A stretch of DNA of 64,000 nucleotides from an uncultured Bacteroidales bacterium (GTDB lineage: Bacteria > Bacteroidota > Bacteroidia > Bacteroidales > UBA932): positions 124,001-188,000 of the forward strand of contig CALUPB010000001.1 of assembly GCA_944322585.1 (NCBI GenBank), in the 5' to 3' direction. The notes under the pieces are model-generated. The model was not told the origin of the DNA. It did not search any database and saw nothing but the letters and a program-made list of their open reading frames with translations. Every line of letters begins with the position of its first letter. Within the stretch, counting starts at the first letter, position 1. The translations under genes and the position numbers were made by a program. Below, one piece after another: positions 27,846 through 35,515 of the stretch.

Positions 27846-27895
27846 GCATACAGCGTTTAACGGACAGTTACTGACTGTTTCCAAATCAAAAGACA

Positions 27896-29035
27896 ATGGA
27901 TCTATTCAAAGTATACAAACTGTGGGACATAGAGCCGGTCAGAGGGCTCGACACTACCCTGTGGGACAAGGAAGGGAATGAATACACCGACCTCTACGGA
28001 GGACATGCCGTCATATCCATAGGGCACTCGCATCCGCATTATGTCACAATGCTGTCCGAACAGCTGAAAAAACTCGGTTTCTACTCCAATGCCGTACAGA
28101 ACTCTCTTCAGAAAGAGCTCGCCGCACGGCTCGGAAAAGTCTGCGGATACGATGACTATTCGCTGTTTCTGTGCAATTCGGGTGCAGAGGCCAATGAAAA
28201 TGCGATGAAACTGGCATCTTTCCACACCGGACGGTCGAAGATGCTGGCTTTCGGGAAGGCGTTCCACGGACGGACTTCAGGGGCTGTGGCCGTAACGGAC
28301 AATCCTAAGATACGTGCCCCGTTCAACAGCTGCGACAATGTGACATATGTCCCTCTCAATGATATAGCAGCCGTGGAAAAGGAACTGTCCACAGGACTCT
28401 ACGCGGGAGTGATAATAGAAGGTATCCAGGGAGTCGCCGGAATATACGAGCCTGAGGACGGTTTCATGAAAGAGCTCCGCAGGCTGTGCGACAGATACGG
28501 CACAGTGCTGATTCTCGACGAGATACAGTCCGGTTACGGCAGGACAGGTAAATTCTTCGCCCACCAGTTCTCCGGCATAAGGGCCGACATCATCACCACG
28601 GCAAAGGGCATGGCCAACGGATTCCCGATAGGAGGGGTCATCATCTCACCGGAATTCAAGGCCGTATACGGTATGCTCGGAACCACATTCGGAGGAAACC
28701 ATCTTGCCTGTACCGCTGCCTTAGCCGTCTTAGATGTCATGGAGAATGAACACCTTATAGAGAATGCCGCGAAAGTCGGAGAATATTTCCGTTTCGCTTT
28801 CCATCCGGACGGCGCACTTGACCCGGCCCTGTCTGAATACAGGGGCAAAGGGCTAATGATAGGCCTCCAGATACGTCCTGAATTCGCAGGCCTGAGGGAC
28901 AGGCTGCTGTTCGAAGAGCATTTCTTTACCGGAGCGGCAGGAGCGGATGTCATAAGACTGCTGCCGTCCCTGACAATTTCCGTCGGAACTGCTTCCCGGT
29001 TCATGGACAGCTGGCACAAACTGACCGCAAAATGA
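27896..29035 (+). CDS. argD: N-acetyl/succinylornithine aminotransferase
   Basis: 379 residues, class III PLP aminotransferase. Visible marks are LYGGHAVISIGHSHP, the FLCNSGAEANENAMKLA cofactor-binding stretch, LILDEIQSGYGRTG, and the Schiff-base Lys in TTAKGMANGFPIGG. It converts acylglutamate semialdehyde to acylornithine. It sits between argC and argF', which fixes the biosynthetic role over ornithine or GABA aminotransferase. Confidence 0.94.
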   Translation: MDLFKVYKLWDIEPVRGLDTTLWDKEGNEYTDLYGGHAVISIGHSHPHYVTMLSEQLKKLGFYSNAVQNSLQKELAARLGKVCGYDDYSLFLCNSGAEANENAMKLASFHTGRSKMLAFGKAFHGRTSGAVAVTDNPKIRAPFNSCDNVTYVPLNDIAAVEKELSTGLYAGVIIEGIQGVAGIYEPEDGFMKELRRLCDRYGTVLILDEIQSGYGRTGKFFAHQFSGIRADIITTAKGMANGFPIGGVIISPEFKAVYGMLGTTFGGNHLACTAALAVLDVMENEHLIENAAKVGEYFRFAFHPDGALDPALSEYRGKGLMIGLQIRPEFAGLRDRLLFEEHFFTGAAGADVIRLLPSLTISVGTASRFMDSWHKLTAK

Positions 29036-29138
29036 CAGTTCACTGACGCACTGGCAAATCAGGCTTTCCAGTATTGCCGGGATCCGGACGGTTCAGGACA
29101 CTATGGGAAGTCAAGTTATTATCAAACAGACAGCATAT

Positions 29139-30092
29139 ATGAAAACTTTCACTTCAGTCAAACAGCTCGGCGACCTCCGGGAAGCCTTCGCCAAGGCAAA
29201 ATACGTAAAGGAGAACCCTTTCGCGGACCAGGCCATAGGACGCAACAGGACTCTTCTCATGATATTCTTCAATTCAAGCCTCAGGACCAGGCTCAGCACC
29301 CAGAAGGCCGGACTCAATCTCGGGATGAACGTGATAGTACTGGATGTAAACCAGGGTGCATGGAAATTAGAGACCGAAAGAGGCGTCATCATGGACGGGG
29401 ACAAACCGGAACATCTTCTGGAAGCCATCCCGGTAATGGGCTGCTACTGCGACATCATCGGAGTCCGCTCATTCGCACGGTTCGAGAACAGGGATGACGA
29501 CTACAATGAAGTAATACTCAATCAGTTCATCAAATATTCCGGCAAACCTGTATTCAGCATGGAAGCAGCCACGAGACACCCGCTCCAGACATTCGCCGAC
29601 ATGATCACAATCGAAGAATACAAAAAGACCGAAAAACCGAAAATCGTGATGACATGGGCCCCGCATCCGAAAGCCCTGCCCCAGGCAGTGCCCAACTCGT
29701 TTGCCGAGGGTATCAACCTTACAGGATATGAATTCGTCATCACCCATCCGGAAGGATATGAACTCGATCCGCAGTTCGTCGGCAATGCAAAGGTGGAATA
29801 TGACCAGAAAAAGGCATTCGAAGGCGCGGATTTCATCTATGCGAAGAACTGGGCGGCATATACCGGAGACAACTACGGCAAGGTGCTCAACATGGACCGC
29901 AGCTGGACAGTGGACAGCGCGAAGATGGCTCTGACAAACAACGCCTATTTCATGCACTGCCTGCCGGTAAGAAGGAACATGATAGTCACCGACGATGTCA
30001 TAGAAAGCCCGCAGTCCATAGTGATACCGGAAGCCGCCAACAGGGTCGTCTCCGCACAGACCGTCCTGAAAGAAATGCTGCTGTCGCTGTAG
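29139..30092 (+). CDS. argF': N-succinylornithine carbamoyltransferase
   Basis: 317 residues from ATG 29139 (MKTFTSVKQ), the start matching the family; an in-frame ATG is at 29103. The carbamoyl-phosphate loop reads FFNSSLRTRLSTQKA and the second signature is HCLPVRRN. METRHP-like EAATRHPLQTFAD, WAPHPKALPQAVPNS and EGADFIYAKNWAAY are characteristic of the acetyl/succinylornithine transcarbamylases, and the loop agrees, from memory, with the Bacteroides fragilis succinyl enzyme. It makes N-succinylcitrulline from carbamoyl phosphate. This explains the acylated pathway and the deacylase further down. Confidence 0.93.
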   Translation: MKTFTSVKQLGDLREAFAKAKYVKENPFADQAIGRNRTLLMIFFNSSLRTRLSTQKAGLNLGMNVIVLDVNQGAWKLETERGVIMDGDKPEHLLEAIPVMGCYCDIIGVRSFARFENRDDDYNEVILNQFIKYSGKPVFSMEAATRHPLQTFADMITIEEYKKTEKPKIVMTWAPHPKALPQAVPNSFAEGINLTGYEFVITHPEGYELDPQFVGNAKVEYDQKKAFEGADFIYAKNWAAYTGDNYGKVLNMDRSWTVDSAKMALTNNAYFMHCLPVRRNMIVTDDVIESPQSIVIPEAANRVVSAQTVLKEMLLSL

Positions 30093-30157
30093 GTGCCGGC
30101 TCCTGCCATGGATACGACCATTGAAAATCAATACAGCTTCTAAACTATGCGTCAGAA

Positions 30158-31183
30158 ATGAACGGAATAAAGGTAATTAAAATAGGCGGAAACGTGGTGG
30201 ACAATCCCCTGCTCCTCGAGCAGTTCATCCGCGATTTTTCCGCTATCGGTACACCGAAAGTCCTGGTGCACGGAGGGGGCGTGATGGCCAGCCAGATGCA
30301 GAAACAGCTCGGGCAGCAGCCGGTGATGATAGAAGGACGCAGAGTCACGGATGCTGAAACGCTCAAAGTGGTGACAATGGTCTATGCCGGATGGTGCAGC
30401 AAAAGCATTGTCGCACTGCTGCAGAAGAACGGCTGCAATGCGATAGGGCTTTCCGGGGCCGATGCCGACCTGATAAGGGCGACGAAACGGCCTCCGGTAC
30501 GGAAATACGGTCCGTCCTCCGGTGACAGCACGAAACTTCCGGGCGACAACAATAACCATGGCAGCATGAACAGCCATGGAGTCCCGGGCGACAACAATAA
30601 CCCGGACTGCGGGGACAGTGACGACAATCTCGCCGGGCGCACTGAGACTGTCATCGACTACGGCTATGTCGGAGATGTGGATCCGCAAAGGATAAATGCC
30701 GGTTTCCTGATGCAGCTGATAAATGCCGGCATCACTCCCGTAGTCTGCGCCATCACCCATGACGGGAACGGCAACCTGCTGAACACCAATGCTGACACAA
30801 TCGCATCGTCAATAGCCGTATCATTGGCGTCATGTAACGGCATACAGGCACATGACACAGCGGCATCCTATCATAAAGCCTCTGCCACTGTTGAAGAATG
30901 CCATGCCTTTGCACCTGAAGATGAATTCAGGCGGGCTGTGTCCCTGATATACTGTTTCGAGAAGGACGGCGTACTTTACGACAAGGATGACGACGGCAGC
31001 GTGATACCGGAGATAACTCCAGGATATTTCCGTCAGCTCAAGGAGGAAGGACGGGTAGCGGCAGGCATGATACCCAAGCTCGACAATTCGTTCAAGGCTT
31101 TGGAGAACGGAGTGCGGGAAGTGGTCATCAAACATGCCCGCAACCTCGGCAATGGCATCGGGACCAGACTGAAACTACGGTAA
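30158..31183 (+). CDS. argB: Acetyl/succinylglutamate kinase with two low-complexity insertions
   Basis: 341 residues against about 260 usual. Core motifs are intact: KIGGN at 8-12, LVHGGGV at 36-42, IGLSGADADL at about 96-105, DYGYVGDV at about 167-174, and NLLNTNADTIASSIA. Extra material sits in two places: about residues 115-164 (Gly/Asn/Asp/Ser-rich, with PGDNNN twice) and about 224-262. The first falls in the loop before the DYG strand, where it could be tolerated on the surface. The enzyme phosphorylates acylglutamate, the second step of the pathway and a common feedback point. Confidence 0.93.
   Translation: MNGIKVIKIGGNVVDNPLLLEQFIRDFSAIGTPKVLVHGGGVMASQMQKQLGQQPVMIEGRRVTDAETLKVVTMVYAGWCSKSIVALLQKNGCNAIGLSGADADLIRATKRPPVRKYGPSSGDSTKLPGDNNNHGSMNSHGVPGDNNNPDCGDSDDNLAGRTETVIDYGYVGDVDPQRINAGFLMQLINAGITPVVCAITHDGNGNLLNTNADTIASSIAVSLASCNGIQAHDTAASYHKASATVEECHAFAPEDEFRRAVSLIYCFEKDGVLYDKDDDGSVIPEITPGYFRQLKEEGRVAAGMIPKLDNSFKALENGVREVVIKHARNLGNGIGTRLKLR
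30539..30602. repeat. Direct repeat inside the argB insertion
   Basis: A 19-bp sequence (CCGGGCGACAACAATAACC) at 30539-30557 recurs exactly at 30584-30602, a 45-bp (15-codon) period. It encodes the doubled PGDNNN motif and marks the insertion as an in-frame duplication. Confidence 0.9.
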
Positions 31184-31215
31184 GCTGTATTGCAGACATT
31201 AAAATTCCTTCTTTT

Positions 31216-32490
31216 ATGGACAGGAAACCGGCTGTAAATGAAATAGACCGGCTGACGGCAGAGTCGGCATCCCTGCTGAAAGAGATGATCGCCATCCCGT
31301 CCCCGTCATTCGGCGAGGATGCGGTCAGTGACCATGTCTCCGGCTTTCTGGCATCAGCAGGCATACGACATACAAGACTGTACAACAACATAATAGCCGT
31401 CCAGCCGGGATACTCTCCGGACAAAAGGACACTGATGCTGTGCGCCCATATGGACACGGTCGGTCCGTCGGACGGCTACACATTCGACCCATACAGGCCC
31501 GACTACGGAGAGTTGGCCAACAGACATGAATGGCTGAAGTCTGCCGGTGCAGGATCGTCTTCCGACATCGTGGCAGGACTCGGGGCCAACGATGACGGAG
31601 CATCCGCTGTAGCCATGATCTCGGCTTTCAGGCATTTTTACGACAGCGTACTTCCGGTCAACCTGATGCTCGTGCTCGGTGCCGAAGAGGAACGTTCCGG
31701 CAAGAACGGAATGGAAGCCGTATGGAAAGCGCTGGAGACGGGTACAATATCGGTAAAGGACGGTGACCTGTCCGTCACCGGACAGGTGGAAGGCACCACG
31801 GGACACGGCTCTTCCGGACAGCCAGAAAGCAGGCAGGACAACCGGACAGGAAACGGCCGCCATACCGTCGGGACTCCGGACTGGGCCATAATCGGAGAGC
31901 CTACCGGAATGAAGGCAGCAATTGCAGAACGTGGTCTTTTAGTAATCGACGGCCTTGCGGAGGGAGTGAGCGGACATGCGGCAAGAGAGGAAGGGGTGAA
32001 CGCCCTGTACATAGCCATGGACGACATCCGGACACTGAGGGATTTCAATTTCAGCAGAATATCCCCACTCATGGGTACCGTCAAACTCACAGTCACCCAG
32101 ATAAATGCGGGAACAGTTCACAATGTCGTCCCCGACAGGTGCAGTTTCGTAGTGGACATACGGCCGACGGAGCAGTATACCAATGCCGAAATACTGGCGA
32201 TGCTGCAGTCGGAATGCAGGAGTACCCTCACGGCCCGCAACCTGAAGAACCGCTCATCGGCGACTGCGCCGGATTCGCCCCTTTCAGGATGCGCCGAAGC
32301 ACTCGGAATAGAGACATTCGTCTCCCCCACCACTTCAGACTGGATGAGGATCGGCTGCGACGCCATCAAGATGGGACCGGGGGATTCCGCCCGTTCGCAC
32401 CGTAAGGATGAATATGTGACAGTCGGGGAAATCAGGGACGGCATCGCAAAATATATTGGTTTTATAAAGAAATTTTGCGACCTTGCATGA
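31216..32490 (+). CDS. argE: M20 deacylase, N-acetyl/succinylornithine (citrulline) deacylase
   Basis: 424 residues, against about 355 for close relatives. M20 metal ligands are visible: His in LCAHMDT (about 78), Asp in GANDDGAS (about 126), the catalytic Glu pair in GAEEERSG (about 156), and Glu in IIGEPTG (about 228), with a dimerisation domain after VEGVSGHAAR-like EGVSGHAAREEG. Two extra segments break the catalytic domain: about 94-118 and a Gly/Ser/Thr-rich stretch about 176-219. Since the pathway uses succinylated intermediates, this enzyme should release citrulline or ornithine from its acyl group. Position just before argH supports that role over DapE. Confidence 0.88.
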   Translation: MDRKPAVNEIDRLTAESASLLKEMIAIPSPSFGEDAVSDHVSGFLASAGIRHTRLYNNIIAVQPGYSPDKRTLMLCAHMDTVGPSDGYTFDPYRPDYGELANRHEWLKSAGAGSSSDIVAGLGANDDGASAVAMISAFRHFYDSVLPVNLMLVLGAEEERSGKNGMEAVWKALETGTISVKDGDLSVTGQVEGTTGHGSSGQPESRQDNRTGNGRHTVGTPDWAIIGEPTGMKAAIAERGLLVIDGLAEGVSGHAAREEGVNALYIAMDDIRTLRDFNFSRISPLMGTVKLTVTQINAGTVHNVVPDRCSFVVDIRPTEQYTNAEILAMLQSECRSTLTARNLKNRSSATAPDSPLSGCAEALGIETFVSPTTSDWMRIGCDAIKMGPGDSARSHRKDEYVTVGEIRDGIAKYIGFIKKFCDLA

Positions 32491-32530
32491 CCGTCGGCCG
32501 GCCGGACCGAAGCGACGGCAAGTCCTCCCC

Positions 32531-32634
32531 TACGATCAGGGGTCGTAAACGGGAAATAAAATCATCCTGAGGATGTTTTATATCCAGCAGCAGGGAGGGG
32601 TGGCTGAAAACAGTTGCGATTTCAGAGAAATCGC
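32531..32634. repeat. Cluster of three hairpins between argE and argH
   Basis: In 104 bp there are TACGA/TCGTA (32531-32547), the 13-bp palindrome CATCCTGAGGATG (32563-32575) and the 19-bp palindrome GCGATTTC-AGA-GAAATCGC (32616-32634). The minus strand also keeps a 66-codon frame (32462-32662, MAEIRQTDISDF start). The layout resembles a REP-type intergenic element; it could also attenuate or process the operon mRNA before argH. Confidence 0.6.
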
Positions 32635-32738
32635 TGATGTCAGTTTGACGAATTTCGGCCATTAAATGGAATAATATTGATTGACAATATAATATAGATT
32701 AATAAATTCAAAACAGCTTCTAAGTAACAGAGAATAAA

Positions 32739-34028
32739 ATGGCGACATTATGGAGCAAGGGGGCTGACGCCACCAGGACAGTGGAGGATTTCACGGTAGG
32801 CAATGACAGGATACTCGATCTGCGTCTTGCAAAATATGATGTACAGGGTTCGAAGGCACACATCAGGATGCTCGAAAGCATCGGACTGCTGACTTCGGAA
32901 GAGCTCAGGGCACTCACCGCCGGACTGGATGAAATTGCGGCCGAAATAGAAGCCGGAGACTTCGTTCTGGAAGACGATGTCGAAGACATCCACTCGCAGG
33001 TGGAGATGAATCTCACACGCAAACTCGGGGACATAGGCAAGAAAATCCATTCCGGGCGCTCCAGGAACGACCAGGTACTGGTGGACATAAAGCTTTTCCT
33101 GAAGGATGAGGTGTTGAAGTTCCGTCAGGAGGTCCTTGACCTGTTCCACAGACTTCAGACTCTCAGCGAGAAGCATAAGGATGTGCTTCTTCCGGGCTAC
33201 ACCCACGGGCAGATAGCGATGCCGTCATCGTTCGGGCTCTGGTTCGGGGCCTATGCGGAGGCACTTTCAGAGGACATGTACATGCTCAGAGGGGCATACA
33301 GGGTCGTCGACCAGAACCCTCTCGGTTCTGCAGCAGGATACGGGAGCTCGTTTCCTCTCGACAGACAGATGACTACGGAACTGCTCGGCTTCGGAAGCAT
33401 GGACTACAACTCCGTGGCCGCGCAGCTGAGCCGGGGGCGTGCGGAAAGGGCGGTCGCTTCGGCAATCGGGGGCATTGCCCTTACCCTCAACAAATTCGCT
33501 TCCGACTGCTGCATGTATATGTGTCCGAACTACGGCTTCATATCTTTCCCTGCGGAACTCACCACCGGCTCCAGCATAATGCCGCACAAGAAGAACCCCG
33601 ACGTCTGGGAAATCATCAGGGGGAACTGCAACAGGATAATGTCCTCGGAGAATGAAATCTCGCTGCTGTGCAGCAATATGCCCCACGGCTATCACCGCGA
33701 TTTCCAACTCCTGAAGGATATACTTTTCCCTGTTCTGGAGCTTATGCACAAATGTCTGTACATGACCGGCTACATGCTGGACAGTATCCGCGTCAACGGG
33801 CATATCCTCGACTCCCCTCTCTACGACTATCTGTTCACCGTAGAGGAGGTCAACCGCCGTGTCCTGGCCGGCACTCCGTTCCGTGACGCCTACAAGACAG
33901 TAGGACAGGAAGTCAATGCAGGCACCTTCAAGGCCGACAGGAAAGTCAGCCACTCCCATATAGGAAGCATCGGCAACCTCTGCAACGACCGCATCGCCGC
34001 CAAGATGTCCGATGCCGCCTCTTTCTGA
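32739..34028 (+). CDS. argH: Argininosuccinate lyase
   Basis: 429 residues. The fumarase-superfamily signature GSSIMPHKKNPDVWE is clear, with EDDVEDIHSQVEMNLTRKLG and GKKIHSGRSRNDQV upstream and VAAQLSRGRAERAVAS in the middle. It splits argininosuccinate into arginine and fumarate. It is the last gene of the arginine operon, separated from argE by the hairpin cluster. Confidence 0.97.
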   Translation: MATLWSKGADATRTVEDFTVGNDRILDLRLAKYDVQGSKAHIRMLESIGLLTSEELRALTAGLDEIAAEIEAGDFVLEDDVEDIHSQVEMNLTRKLGDIGKKIHSGRSRNDQVLVDIKLFLKDEVLKFRQEVLDLFHRLQTLSEKHKDVLLPGYTHGQIAMPSSFGLWFGAYAEALSEDMYMLRGAYRVVDQNPLGSAAGYGSSFPLDRQMTTELLGFGSMDYNSVAAQLSRGRAERAVASAIGGIALTLNKFASDCCMYMCPNYGFISFPAELTTGSSIMPHKKNPDVWEIIRGNCNRIMSSENEISLLCSNMPHGYHRDFQLLKDILFPVLELMHKCLYMTGYMLDSIRVNGHILDSPLYDYLFTVEEVNRRVLAGTPFRDAYKTVGQEVNAGTFKADRKVSHSHIGSIGNLCNDRIAAKMSDAASF

Positions 34029-34050
34029 AATTTTACTCAATAATCATTCT

Positions 34051-34085
34051 GTATTGCATAAAATAATATATATTTTGTGCAATAC
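34051..34085. promoter_or_regulatory. 35-bp palindrome upstream of AAA/DUF4143 copy 3
   Basis: GTATTGCA (34051-34058) and TGCAATAC (34078-34085) are perfect arms, extended inward by AAAATA/TATTTT with a single T-G mismatch, giving 15-bp arms around a 5-bp centre. It covers an AT-rich promoter-like stretch (TATATTTTG) about 65 bp before the ATG. It may be an operator or a terminator of argH. Confidence 0.65.
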
Positions 34086-34140
34086 GCATTGTTATTTGAA
34101 TTAAAAACAGTAATATTGCATTTGAATGACAATATGAAAG

Positions 34141-35385
34141 ATGAAAACAATCATTCTGAATCAACGCAAAGAACGTGATGAACTGATGTCTCGTCCGTAT
34201 CTGATACGTAAGAGCATCCAAGATACAGATTCGTTATTGTGCAGCCATCTTATCAAGTTGATAACAGGTCCTCGACGGGTGGGCAAATCCACTCAGGCAT
34301 TATTGATGTTGAGGGACAGGAATTTTGCATATTTGAACTTCGATAATTATCAATTGCTGGAAGCCTGGGATGCAGATATGGTCATGATGATGCTTGATGA
34401 TGTTTATCCCGGGTATGAATATATTCTGTTGGACGAAGTACAGAACCTTGATGGCTGGGATTTGTGGGTCAGTGAACTCTATAGAATTGGAAAGAATCTT
34501 GTAATAACAGGCAGCAATGCCAAAATGCTCAGCAGTGAAATGGCTACAGTACTGACAGGCAAATATCTTCAAATAGAAATGCTGCCATTCAGTCTTGAAG
34601 AATTTTTCGACTGGAACAAGTTTGATCTACATGCACAGCAACCTGAACACAAAACAGCATCTCTTGTGCTGGCCGATGACTATTTGAGGAATGGCGGTTA
34701 TCCGGAAGCAGTAGCATCACGCCAGTTGACCCGCAGTTATCTTGATACATTGTTTGATTCCATCATATGGAAAGATGTTGCCAAACGTCATAATGTCCGG
34801 AATGTGACAGATTTGAATAACCTGGCCATGTATCTTGTCTCGAACTTCTGTAATCCCATCAGTGCCAATGAAATAGCAACAGAGCTTGATTTTTCCAGTG
34901 TCAATACTGCAAAAAAGTATATGGACTACCTCTATGAACCATATCTTTTCTATTATTTGTCACGCTACAACAATAAACTTAAGCTAATGAAAAAAGCTCC
35001 GAGAAAAGTGTATGTCGTAGACAATGGTTTTGTTGGGGCAAAAGCATTCTCCTTGAGCGACAATCTGGGACGATTACTCGAAAACCAGGTTTTCATAGAA
35101 CTTATACGCCGGGGCTATGATGTTGAAAAGACCATGTTTTATTATCGTTCACGGAATGACAAGGAAGTTGATTTTGTCCTTCGTGAAGGCACCAGCATAT
35201 TACGTCTTGTCCAGGTGTGTTATGATATGAGCAGCCCTAAAACGGAGAGAAGGGAAGTGGACAGTATAATTGAATGTGCCGAAGAATTAAAATGTGATAA
35301 TCTTGCCATTGTGACTTACAATGACAAACGCACAATAGAGAAAGACGGTTACAAGATCGATGTGGTGCCAATCACGGAGTTTTGA
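34141..35385 (+). CDS. AAA ATPase with DUF4143 domain, degenerate nuclease motif (copy 3)
   Basis: 414 residues. Walker A GPRRVGKST is at 43-51 and Walker B YILLDEVQNL at about 98-107, followed by the sensor ITGSNAKML. The C-terminus has EVDFVLREGTSI, but where copies 1 and 2 have VEVK/LEVK this protein reads LVQVCYD, so the ExK half of the nuclease-like motif is lost. The gene is visibly richer in A/T than the arg genes and uvrA-like gene on either side and uses more AT-ending codons, suggesting horizontal acquisition. It has its own upstream palindrome. Function unknown. Confidence 0.87.
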   Translation: MKTIILNQRKERDELMSRPYLIRKSIQDTDSLLCSHLIKLITGPRRVGKSTQALLMLRDRNFAYLNFDNYQLLEAWDADMVMMMLDDVYPGYEYILLDEVQNLDGWDLWVSELYRIGKNLVITGSNAKMLSSEMATVLTGKYLQIEMLPFSLEEFFDWNKFDLHAQQPEHKTASLVLADDYLRNGGYPEAVASRQLTRSYLDTLFDSIIWKDVAKRHNVRNVTDLNNLAMYLVSNFCNPISANEIATELDFSSVNTAKKYMDYLYEPYLFYYLSRYNNKLKLMKKAPRKVYVVDNGFVGAKAFSLSDNLGRLLENQVFIELIRRGYDVEKTMFYYRSRNDKEVDFVLREGTSILRLVQVCYDMSSPKTERREVDSIIECAEELKCDNLAIVTYNDKRTIEKDGYKIDVVPITEF

Positions 35386-35447
35386 ATATATGGATATCCT
35401 GACGCATTTCAGGAGTATAGAAGAACCTGTCGGAGGAAATTTATATG

Positions 35448-35455
35448 TAAGTTTG
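35448..35455 (+). promoter_or_regulatory. -7 element upstream of the UvrA-like gene
   Basis: TAAGTTTG matches TAnnTTTG. No good -33 TTTG is visible at 19-21 bp upstream. A small hairpin GTCGG/CCGAC follows in the predicted 5' UTR. Confidence 0.4.
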
Positions 35456-35515
35456 CGACGCTGTCGGGATTTCCGACGGCATGGAAAGTTTCTAAAATAA
35501 CGTAAATTCGATGAA

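Noticed and set aside
27634-27849. Minus-strand frames rich in VPVF or SGLC repeats
   Set aside because: These are translations of the 12-bp minisatellite in the non-coding sense and are not genes.
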